A program made the translations under genes and the position numbers. 64,000 nt of DNA from Paenalkalicoccus suaedae. GTDB taxonomy: Bacteria > Bacillota > Bacilli > Bacillales > Salisediminibacteriaceae. The stretch covers positions 434,001-498,000 of the forward strand of contig NZ_CP041372.2 in NCBI RefSeq assembly GCF_006965545.2, read 5' to 3'. Below are positions 57,531 through 64,000 of the stretch, one piece after another. Under the pieces are notes generated by a model that saw only the letters and a list, made by a program, of their open reading frames with translations, had not been told where the DNA came from and made no database searches. Within the stretch, counting starts at the first letter, position 1. Every line of letters begins with the position of its first letter.

Positions 57531-58796
57531 ATGGATTCGTTTCTCTTCAATAAGTCAAATACGCGAATAAAAGATATGATAAATTACAGAGAACATGCGG
57601 TTGCGCTTGAGGGTGTGAGTGAACACTTGTTTACTGAATTTGGACATACTTTCTATCAATTTTCTCTCCAAGAGGAACTTGTGGATATTTGGAAAGTGCT
57701 CCAAGATGATATTAAGCATAACGCGAACGTAGAATTTGTTACATATGTTTTTGAGTCAGTTGAAGCATTTAAGGTTACAACGGAGATAGAGGAAGATCGT
57801 CTGCGGGTAAACTCTAACCTGAATATTGATAATTCGGTTTACTACTATCCTGATTTTGAGGTTGCTCTAGTTAGAATTCCGATTTTTCGTGAGCATATGA
57901 ACTATGAGCAAAGCTTCGTTTTTTCCACGTCACAAACAGCCGTCAAACGCTTCCTTCATTATGTATACAAACAAAATCGTATATATAGTAAGGCGCACAT
58001 GTCTATGCTCATTGATACATTAAATGGAGTAGAGGAACGACGAGAACAAATTACAACAGCTGTATTAAGAGAAGATGTTTTATTAGAAGCAGGACTAAAA
58101 GAGGAAATTTATCGTTCTATCGATCAATTCTTTCTAGAGGATGGTTCCTTTTTTAAGACGTATGATATTCCTTATAAAAGAGGCATTTTACTATACGGGC
58201 ACCCTGGAAACGGGAAGACTACGCTTGTTAAATCAATAGCAGGAAGTGTAGAGGCTCCTGTCGTGTACTGGCAGATTACAGAACACACATCGAGCTACAC
58301 CGTAATGGAAGTATTCCAGAAGGTGGCGAAGTTAACGCCGATGGTACTTGTTATTGAAGACTTGGACTCGATGCCACTAGACGTACGTTCTGTATTTCTT
58401 AATACACTAGACGGATCAACATCTAAAGAAGGGGTCTTTTTAGTTGGTACAACAAACTATCCGGAGAAAATTGATCCTGCCTTAGTAAACCGTGCTGGTC
58501 GCTTCGATCGCTCGTATGAGCTGAAGCTTCCCGGCAAAGAGCTTCGAAGTCAGTACGCAAAAGTTAAACGTTTCGATCGTTTCTTAACCGAAGATCAAGT
58601 GGAGCTTTTAGTAGAAAAGACAGACGGGCTCTCATTTGCGCAATTAAATGAACTGTATACGTCAGCTGCACTCCAATGGCACTATGAAGAAAAGGTTGAT
58701 ATTGATGAATTGTGTAGTCAGTTACAAAATGATAATCGAAAAAAGAAGCGTGATGAGTGGAACGAGTCAAACCATGATCCGGTGGGGTTTTATTAA
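57531..58796 (+). CDS. BCS1-like AAA+ ATPase
   Basis: 421 residues from ATG 57531 (AAGGAG eight bases upstream). The N-terminal 190 residues have no family I know; the AAA core follows: Walker A GHPGNGKTT (about residue 222), Walker B LVIEDLDS, sensor VGTTNYPEKI, arginine fingers NRAGRFDR. The arrangement resembles mitochondrial BCS1-like and bacterial orphan AAA proteins. C-terminal tail is charged. Role unknown; divergent from the met operon. Confidence 0.82.
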   Translation: MDSFLFNKSNTRIKDMINYREHAVALEGVSEHLFTEFGHTFYQFSLQEELVDIWKVLQDDIKHNANVEFVTYVFESVEAFKVTTEIEEDRLRVNSNLNIDNSVYYYPDFEVALVRIPIFREHMNYEQSFVFSTSQTAVKRFLHYVYKQNRIYSKAHMSMLIDTLNGVEERREQITTAVLREDVLLEAGLKEEIYRSIDQFFLEDGSFFKTYDIPYKRGILLYGHPGNGKTTLVKSIAGSVEAPVVYWQITEHTSSYTVMEVFQKVAKLTPMVLVIEDLDSMPLDVRSVFLNTLDGSTSKEGVFLVGTTNYPEKIDPALVNRAGRFDRSYELKLPGKELRSQYAKVKRFDRFLTEDQVELLVEKTDGLSFAQLNELYTSAALQWHYEEKVDIDELCSQLQNDNRKKKRDEWNESNHDPVGFY

Positions 58797-58972
58797 GAGG
58801 GTAAGGGTGAATGAGAGGAGTAGCGGTGCGTTTGATGCGTACTGTGAAACTCTTATTTTTGTTGGTTGAAAGCGCGCATGGGAACATGCAGAAATGGTGT
58901 TTAATCATGTAACGTACCGCGACCTCTTAACGACAAACAAGGCTAAGAGAAAGTAGAAGGAGGACGAAATGA

Positions 58973-59323
58973 ATGAATTTTTTCAAAGGGGACAATAAAT
59001 CAAAGCACCACGACCAAGTACAGGAATTCCTATTTGAAGGAGAAGAGCTCCACAGCACGTATGGGCTGATGGTTGATTTTGTGGCGTTGACGTCGCATCG
59101 CGTCTTATTTGTAGACCGTTCGATTATGTCGAAGTCGCGCTCTGTCGTAGTGACAATTCCATTTTCTAAAATAGAGGAAATTGCGATAGAGAAGACTGGG
59201 TTCCTATCCTTTTCAAACACAATCGAAATTGCAACAAAGTCTGGGAATCATCAGCTACAGTTCACGAAGGGGAGCGATGTGATGGGCTTTTATAAGGAGC
59301 TGTCGCAGCGGATCTGCGCATAA
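58973..59323 (+). CDS. PH-like (YvbH-type) domain protein
   Basis: 116 residues: FEGEELHSTYGLMVDFVALTSHRVLFVDRS, then KSRSVVVTIPFSKIEEIAIEKT and NTIEIATKSGNHQLQFTKGS: a bacterial PH-like beta barrel with a terminal helix. Soluble; ligand unknown. GGAGGACG site; the ATG at 58973 is in frame, the one four bases earlier is not. Confidence 0.75.
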   Translation: MNFFKGDNKSKHHDQVQEFLFEGEELHSTYGLMVDFVALTSHRVLFVDRSIMSKSRSVVVTIPFSKIEEIAIEKTGFLSFSNTIEIATKSGNHQLQFTKGSDVMGFYKELSQRICA

Positions 59324-59420
59324 CTTGCGTAAAATAATGGAATAATGAAAAAGTGGCTTTACAAAATGTGACAACATCACTATGATTAAGCTACTTTATC
59401 AAGAGGGAGGTGGCAGGAGG

Positions 59421-59726
59421 ATGCTACGATTTATTGCGTTTATCATGATTATGAGCACACTACTCGTAGACCCGTTGAACGCACAAACGGCCACTGCCAT
59501 CTCCTCGTCGGACGATAGCATCAGCGCATGGCTTATTGATGACGATCAAGAGGGTACGACCACCTCGAGATCGGACGATGCCAAATTATTTTCGCCACTA
59601 GAGGAGCAGGTAAGAGGGGAAGTCGTGGATGACGCTCACAAACTCCGCGAGCACCTCACTGCTGAGTGGAATGAAGCGTACAAAAAGGCAATTCGCATGT
59701 CCTACCTCGCGGAGAGCGCGCTCTAA
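59421..59726 (+). CDS. Secreted small protein of unknown function
   Basis: 101 residues from ATG 59421 (GGGAGG about ten bases upstream). Signal peptide MLRFIAFIMIMSTLLVDPLNAQ with likely cleavage after NAQ; the mature part is acidic and polar, with EEQVRGEVVDDAHKLREHLTAEW near the end. No family recognised. Confidence 0.65.
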   Translation: MLRFIAFIMIMSTLLVDPLNAQTATAISSSDDSISAWLIDDDQEGTTTSRSDDAKLFSPLEEQVRGEVVDDAHKLREHLTAEWNEAYKKAIRMSYLAESAL

Positions 59727-59783
59727 CTCACTCTTATCAAATTCGTTTTATATCCGACTTTGGTGAGAAAAGAGGGATGAGCG

Positions 59784-59921
59784 ATGAGCCAGAAAAAAGA
59801 CGATAAACCGTTTGACGACGGGTTCTCCGAAGCACTACGAGGACTTGGTATCGGGATGGTTATGATGATCGTATTCTTTTTACTGCTACACTTCGTGTTT
59901 GGCGTACAAGCTTTTGCGTAA
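59784..59921 (+). CDS. Small membrane protein (45 aa)
   Basis: ATG at 59784 after GAGGGATG. Polar start SQKKDDKPFDDGFSEALRG, then one helix GIGMVMMIVFFLLLHFVFG. Lies between the secreted protein and the PAP2 gene, spaced 36 bases from the latter, so probably co-transcribed. Confidence 0.6.
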   Translation: MSQKKDDKPFDDGFSEALRGLGIGMVMMIVFFLLLHFVFGVQAFA

Positions 59922-59957
59922 TAGAAATAGAGAAGGTTCTTAGAGGGGAAACAGGAC

Positions 59958-60476
59958 ATGAGCATGACGGAATTTTTGCAGGCAGCAGCGACGTTCGGGA
60001 GCGTGGAGCTCACAGTGATCGTCTCTGTTGTATTATCAGGCGTACTCGTTTTGATGAAGCGAGTACGTGAAGTTATTTGGCTGAACATCACGATTTACGG
60101 TGGTGTGGCAACGAATTTTATGTTGAAGCTGATCGTCGGACGTGAGCGCCCAGGCGAGGAGCGGATGATCGAGGCGTTTGGTTTCTCGTTTGAAATGGAA
60201 TCCTACAGCTTTCCGAGTGGACATACGATGCGTGCGACGATTTTAGCGCTGGTCGTTGGATATGTGCTGTTTAGGTTCGTGCTTAAAACAGGAGCGATGA
60301 GACTCGTAGCAGGAGCGGCACTTTTGTTCGTTGTCGCGTCCGTTGCGACAAGTCGCGTGTACTTCGACTACCATTTCGTGTCTGACGCGATCGTGGCGGT
60401 CCTGGCGGCTGTAGTGTTTTTTGCGGCGATGCTTTGGACCAAGCGTTTTGCAGAAAATCGGGTGAAGATGGCATAG
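59958..60476 (+). CDS. PAP2-family membrane phosphatase
   Basis: 172 residues with five or six transmembrane helices and all three PAP2 motifs: K-L-I-V-G-R-E-R-P, P-S-G-H and S-R-V-Y-F-D-Y-H. Such enzymes dephosphorylate undecaprenyl pyrophosphate or phosphatidyl compounds on the outer face of the membrane (BcrC or PgpB type). GAGGGG site. Confidence 0.88.
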   Translation: MSMTEFLQAAATFGSVELTVIVSVVLSGVLVLMKRVREVIWLNITIYGGVATNFMLKLIVGRERPGEERMIEAFGFSFEMESYSFPSGHTMRATILALVVGYVLFRFVLKTGAMRLVAGAALLFVVASVATSRVYFDYHFVSDAIVAVLAAVVFFAAMLWTKRFAENRVKMA

Positions 60477-60577
60477 GGTGGTTCGGGTTTTATAGAGGAG
60501 TTCTTAGGGCTTGTTGCTTAAGGGCTAACTAGTTTTAAGAACAGTCCTTTGGACTAAAATGACCAAGTACTAACTAG

Positions 60578-60773
60578 TTTAAATCAGCTCTTCGAGCTGT
60601 CAGCCCTCCAGACATTCTACGACATCCATAGGGCCGGTCTTTGAGCTTCCTCGTCGGCAGGGTGCGGCTGCCGCCTTACCCTTAGCGCCTCCTGCGGGAT
60701 CTCAAAGACCTCTTTCCCCTATGGATTGTCTCCGAATGTCCTTCGGGTCTGCCAGCTCTGCGTTTGATTTAAA
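60578..60773. repeat. 196-bp palindromic MITE-like element
   Basis: Terminal arms TTTAAATCA (60578-60586) and TGATTTAAA (60765-60773). Inner arms pair too: GAGCTGTCAG with CTGCCAGCTC; CAGACATTC with GAATGTCC; and ATCCATAGGG..GGTCTTTGAG (60623-60644) with CTCAAAGACC..CCCTATGGAT (60701-60726). It has no open frame. Candidate non-autonomous element or structured RNA. It lies just beside the IS3 element. Confidence 0.65.
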
Positions 60774-60838
60774 AAATTCGAAAGGGAAGGGCCTTCTTTT
60801 TGTAGAAGGGTGGCTACCCCTAAAAGTTAGAGTTTTTA

Positions 60839-61705
60839 TTATGCAGCTAATTGGCTGGTTTGTGTTCGGTATTCGACTGGACTAAAACCAGCCAATTTTT
60901 CTTTTGATCGTATATGGTTGTACCAGTAAATATATTCTTCAATCTGCCTTTTTAATTCTTCGTAGCTCACTAATTTTTCTCCATAATACATTTCTTGTTT
61001 TAATATACCAAAGAAATTCTCTATTGAAGCATTGTCTGCGCAGGTTGCTTTACGTGACATGCTTTGAAATACTTTATTTTCTTTTAATGTCCTCACCCAT
61101 TGGTTGTGCTGATAATGCCAGCCTTGATCGGAGTGGATAGTCGTACGATAGGTTGCCTGAGCTCCTAGTACTTCTATTGTTTCTTTTAAAGGTTCCATGA
61201 CAAGATCTAATGTTGGACGTTTCTTGATACCAAACGCGATAATTTCCCCATTGTAAAGATCAAGGAGTGGATTTAAGTACAATTTCTCTTCTCCTAGACA
61301 TTTGAATTCTGTAATGTCGGTTACTAATTTCTGAAAAGGAATAGGCGTGCTAAATCGGCGGGACAGTCGATTCTTCGCTACCTTTCCAACCTTACCCTTA
61401 TAAGAATTGTATCTACGAGACTTCCTCATAAACTTTACGCATTTTAACCCTAATTCCCTCATAAGTCGATACACTTTTTTGTGATTAATACACCAGGCTG
61501 ATTTCTTTAATTCCTTGGTAATGCGTTTATAACCATAACGTTCATGAAACGCCTTAAACAGCTCAGTAATGACTTCTTTTAGTTCTCTATCCGGATCTTC
61601 TTTCCCAAAGTTTTTCACATGATAGTGGTAGGTTGATTCTGGAATACCTACAATAACTAGAATATCTTTTAATCGGTATCCTTCTTCTTTGAGTTCGAAC
61701 GCCAC
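60839..61705 (-). CDS. IS3-family transposase OrfB (DDE integrase core)
   Basis: 288 residues from an internal GTG. HTH_21 region (FGKEDPDRELKEVITELFKAFHERYGYKRI) and rve integrase core with D in LVTDITEFKC, D in IHSDQGWHY and E in DNASIENFFGILKQE: the DD(35)E triad is intact. Normally it is made as OrfAB by a -1 frameshift; in this copy the shift site is altered (see findings). Confidence 0.9.
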   Translation of the reverse strand: MAFELKEEGYRLKDILVIVGIPESTYHYHVKNFGKEDPDRELKEVITELFKAFHERYGYKRITKELKKSAWCINHKKVYRLMRELGLKCVKFMRKSRRYNSYKGKVGKVAKNRLSRRFSTPIPFQKLVTDITEFKCLGEEKLYLNPLLDLYNGEIIAFGIKKRPTLDLVMEPLKETIEVLGAQATYRTTIHSDQGWHYQHNQWVRTLKENKVFQSMSRKATCADNASIENFFGILKQEMYYGEKLVSYEELKRQIEEYIYWYNHIRSKEKLAGFSPVEYRTQTSQLAA

Positions 61706-61754
61706 TGTTGCTTGTGCTTTTCGTGGAAGGCATTCGGATTCTCTCGAAAAGCTC

Positions 61755-62231
61755 TCAACTTTTTAGGTAGGCATTTTCTAGCCGCAACAGTTCATTCTCG
61801 CGTTCTAGTTCGTCTTCACGTGTTAACTTCTTCTCTTCTTTTCCCTTTGATTTATTACTGTTTTTAGACATAGAAGGTCGCTCCTTTGATCTTGGTTTCA
61901 GGCCTCCTAATCCTTGTTCATTAAATGTTTTCATCCAACTGTAAATTAAAGCAGGATTATTCAATCTAAATTGTTCAGCAGTTTCCTGAAAAGAAGCACC
62001 TGTCTCAAGCATAAATTGTATCGTATCCACTTTAAATTGAACAGAGTACGCCTCATTCGTTCTTCTTCGTTTTAATCCTTCAACCCCTTGCGTTTTATAG
62101 GATCTTACCCAATTTTGTAGTGGAGTTCGAGAGGGCATATTATACTTTTTAGCTAATAATTTATACCCGAGATTTCCATTCAAATATTCGCTAACAAGTT
62201 TCATTTTAAATTCTTCACTATATTTGGCCAT
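61755..62231 (-). CDS. IS3-family transposase OrfA (helix-turn-helix)
   Basis: 158 residues. Two helix-turn-helix modules (YSEEFKMKLVSEYLNGNLGYK and YSVQFKVDTIQFMLETGASFQ) and a leucine-zipper-like end (ELERENELLRLENAYLK). The frame stops at LKS because the A run reads A5G; with one more A it would continue LKKLRAFRENPNAFHEKHKQ and place OrfB in the -1 frame as is standard. Confidence 0.88.
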   Translation of the reverse strand: MAKYSEEFKMKLVSEYLNGNLGYKLLAKKYNMPSRTPLQNWVRSYKTQGVEGLKRRRTNEAYSVQFKVDTIQFMLETGASFQETAEQFRLNNPALIYSWMKTFNEQGLGGLKPRSKERPSMSKNSNKSKGKEEKKLTREDELERENELLRLENAYLKS

Positions 62232-62330
62232 AAAAACACCCCCGAAAGTTAGATTATCTACTCTAACTTTCGGGGGTCGGTACCAAGAGGCTCTTTTTTT
62301 TTGAGTGGCTCTTTGGCAATTTGGGTTTTA

Positions 62331-62440
62331 TGTACCGTATAGAGAAAGAATGTACGGTATGCGGGATTTATGTACCGTGTGGAGAAAGAATGTACCGTAT
62401 ACAAAATTTATGAACCTTACACAAAATAAATGAACCGTAG
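62331..62440. repeat. Phased 20-bp array B3 (word TGTACCGTATG)
   Basis: TG(T/A)AC words start at 62331, 62351, 62371, 62391, 62411 and 62431: five exact 20-bp steps. Fillers alternate GAGAAAGAA and GGGATTTA. The first word lies 50 bp beyond the IS end. Same family as B1, B2 and B4. Confidence 0.88.
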
Positions 62441-62447
62441 CCCCATC

Positions 62448-62484
62448 AAAAAAAGGCGCTAACCCAAGCACGGGTTAGCGCCTT
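62448..62484 (-). terminator. Rho-independent terminator (minus strand)
   Basis: 13-bp stem AAGGCGCTAACCC (62453-62465) / GGGTTAGCGCCTT (62472-62484) with a T run on the minus strand. Ends the symporter gene. Confidence 0.9.
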
Positions 62485-62506
62485 CCTTACATATTAGCTT
62501 CCTAAC

Positions 62507-63934
62507 TTACGCAACACCTTCACCCTTTTTTCTACCGAAATAAAAGATTCCGAAGAATAAGAAGAACAGGGTCATTAGCGTCGAGCCGATTAAGAATGGG
62601 ATCGGGCCGAACTGGAAGATGAGTGGCATGGCGGCTGCTGTGACGAGACCGCCGCCGACGAATGGTTCAAAGAGTACCTGTTTATAGCCAAAGCCTTCGA
62701 GAGCTGGTGTCTCGTTATTTGGATCAGCTACCTTCATCAATAGAAGTCCAGTTGCCGCGATACCTGTTGCTTGACCGAAGTCACCGAGACCACGCTCAAA
62801 CCAGTGCGACGGAATCATCTTCGGTGCGAGATAGAGGAATGCGAAGACATTCCATCCAATACCGATCGCAGCAAGCGCTAGGAACGGCACAAGATTATCA
62901 CCGATTACAGCGATCGAAATCGTCGCGAGTGCACTCACAATAAGAACATCTAGTGAGAGACCGCTAATGCGGTTAACCGTTTTGCGATCAATAACGCGGA
63001 AGCGGTCATATTTATCCGATAGAAGCTGCACGATAATACCACCGATCATCGCAAATGGGAAGAGTGGCACGTATTCAAACAGATAGACGTCTGTTGCCGG
63101 ACCATAGGTCACAGCCTCGAGCCAAACAAAGCCTTCAAGAAGCACCCAGCCAAGTCCAATTGCAAACCCAACGTACGCAAGGTGAAGCGAGAATGGATCG
63201 ACCGACTCAGGACGAGTTGTCATCTCGGCACTAGCGTCACGGTTATCAAGTTCCACAATACCCGTACGACCTTGGTCAGAAAATGTTGCGGCGTTCTCGA
63301 CGTGCTTGGCATTTCCTCTGCGCACACCAATGTTGATTAAGATAATACCAATAATAACCCCACTTAGAATACCGACAGTAGCAAGACCGAGTGCAAGGTC
63401 ATACCCTTCCGCGAAGCCTAGGTCACCGAACGTATCGCCAAGACCAGCGGCAGTACCGTGACCACCGACGAAACTGATCTCAATCAGGGCACCGGCAAGT
63501 GGATTTGTGCCGAAGAATGGCGCTAAAATAAGGAGCACGAGTAGCATACCGACTACATATTGCCCCCACGATACCATTTGCCCCATGGCAATTTGCGGTC
63601 CACCAATGTTCCACACCTTTTTAAGGTTAGGAATGCTTGTCCCTAAGAATAGAGAGGCGAAAACGACGTTAATAAATAGCCCAGGCAACGTCGCCCACAC
63701 ATCGAACATAAATGAGGGGAATAATCCGTCAGCAAGAGCATGATCTGGAGACACAACGGCCCCAATAATACGGCCTAACACTTCTGGTCCAACTAAAAGC
63801 GCGATGACACCTGCGATGATAGAGGAGGGTAAAAAAAGTTTTTGTAAAAACGGAGAGAAGACACGAATCCACTTTCCAATAATTAAAAATAGTCCAATGA
63901 TAATAAAACTGAATCCTATTTCGTTTGCTGTCAT
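62507..63934 (-). CDS. gltS: GltS-type sodium:glutamate symporter family protein
   Basis: 475 residues, about 12 transmembrane helices in two inverted halves. LFLPSSIIAGVIALLVGPEVLG, the GHGTAAGLGDTFGDLGF hairpin-like glycine stretch (about 152-168) and FGQATGIAATGLLLMKVADP in the second half are typical of the ESS/GltS family. A charged cytoplasmic insert lies between (about 205-240). Imports an acidic amino acid with Na+. GGGAGC site. The last 66 bases of the window are upstream sequence. Confidence 0.85.
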   Translation of the reverse strand: MTANEIGFSFIIIGLFLIIGKWIRVFSPFLQKLFLPSSIIAGVIALLVGPEVLGRIIGAVVSPDHALADGLFPSFMFDVWATLPGLFINVVFASLFLGTSIPNLKKVWNIGGPQIAMGQMVSWGQYVVGMLLVLLILAPFFGTNPLAGALIEISFVGGHGTAAGLGDTFGDLGFAEGYDLALGLATVGILSGVIIGIILINIGVRRGNAKHVENAATFSDQGRTGIVELDNRDASAEMTTRPESVDPFSLHLAYVGFAIGLGWVLLEGFVWLEAVTYGPATDVYLFEYVPLFPFAMIGGIIVQLLSDKYDRFRVIDRKTVNRISGLSLDVLIVSALATISIAVIGDNLVPFLALAAIGIGWNVFAFLYLAPKMIPSHWFERGLGDFGQATGIAATGLLLMKVADPNNETPALEGFGYKQVLFEPFVGGGLVTAAAMPLIFQFGPIPFLIGSTLMTLFFLFFGIFYFGRKKGEGVA

Positions 63935-64000
63935 AGAGGTTGCTCCCTTCGTAGATAGATATCGTATGTAGATACAGCTGTCCGTATATCACGATACCCG

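Larger units (their letters stand above)
60811..62280 (-). mobile_element. IS3-family (IS150-like) insertion sequence
   Basis: About 1.47 kb with two genes, orfA and orfB, on the minus strand. Terminal inverted repeats: TACCCCTAAAAGTTAGAG (60815-60832) and, on the minus strand, GACCCCCGAAAGTTAGAG (62278-62261), four mismatches in 18. Just inside the right end, CCCCCGAAAGTTAGA and TCTAACTTTCGGGGG (62239-62276) also form a 15-bp hairpin that could block incoming transcription. No clear target duplication. Confidence 0.88.

Noticed and set aside
60481-60838. Toxin-antitoxin or small gene in the spacer before the IS
   Set aside because: No frame with a ribosome site; the spacer is explained by the 196-bp palindrome.
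1-64000. tRNA, rRNA, prophage or integrative element
   Set aside because: No cloverleaf or rRNA sequence, integrase, phage structural gene or conjugation gene was seen; the only mobile element is the IS3 copy.

Overview
This 64 kb window reads as a chromosome segment of a low-to-mid G+C Gram-positive bacterium of the Bacillaceae. The evidence is AGGAGG-type ribosome sites with frequent GTG and TTG starts, Bacillus-type lipoproteins, S-box (SAM-I) riboswitches, Fur, LexA, CcpA and OhrR-like sites, and homologues of YhcY/YhcZ, DbpA, CrcB pairs, Hpt and YezD. A FchR/FhuF-like ferric-siderophore reductase and several Na+ or Ca2+ linked transporters would fit an alkaliphilic or halotolerant member, but that is inference. 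I see no rRNA, tRNA, prophage or CRISPR.

Layout. 0-9 kb: AEC transporter, GNAT, PadR/HAAS pair, two tiny membrane proteins with a DUF2254 protein, DUF4363/DUF421 pair, YhcYZ-like two-component system and an MFS transporter. 9-17 kb: GGDEF/EAL protein; OhrR-like regulator with a mercuric-reductase-like flavoprotein; uracil-DNA glycosylase; an ANT(4')-like nucleotidyltransferase paired with a GNAT; Fur-controlled siderophore reductase. 17-24.5 kb: three tandem paralogous lipoproteins, an ABC exporter, crcB1-crcB2, DUF421. 24.5-36 kb: P-type cation ATPase divergent from a Ca2+/cation antiporter, metallo-hydrolase, VOC protein, a CueP-like gene with an in-frame TGA at a conserved cysteine, MarR/DUF3147, M50 protease, nitroreductase, a 47-residue protein behind a LexA box, PspC, a second PadR/HAAS pair, pirin. 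36-50 kb: DHH phosphoesterase, M48 protease with ankyrin repeats, DbpA helicase, a NERD protein, a sigma factor/membrane protein/ABC operon, and a diguanylate cyclase. 50-64 kb: hpt, alcohol dehydrogenase, the metNIQ operon with two tandem SAM-I riboswitches and two leader micro-genes, a BCS1-like AAA ATPase, PAP2 phosphatase, an IS3-family element and a GltS-type symporter.

The most striking feature is not a gene. Fourteen intergenic spacers hold arrays of short words repeated every 20, 21 or 31 bp, that is, two or three helical turns. Each locus or locus group has its own word. Two arrays with unrelated words (near 1.9 kb and 53.0 kb) share exactly the same 21-31-21-31 rhythm. Periods of 20 and 31 are not multiples of three, so these are DNA-level, helically phased signals rather than coding repeats. 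They lie mostly between convergent genes, and two inverted copies flank the NERD gene.

Functional themes: divalent cation and metal handling (P-type ATPase, antiporter, CueP, Fur/FchR), envelope stress and signalling (two-component, PadR/HAAS, PspC, sigma/ABC), c-di-GMP turnover (one bifunctional-type protein and one cyclase), redox and peroxide defence (OhrR, nitroreductase, flavoprotein), and methionine uptake under SAM control.
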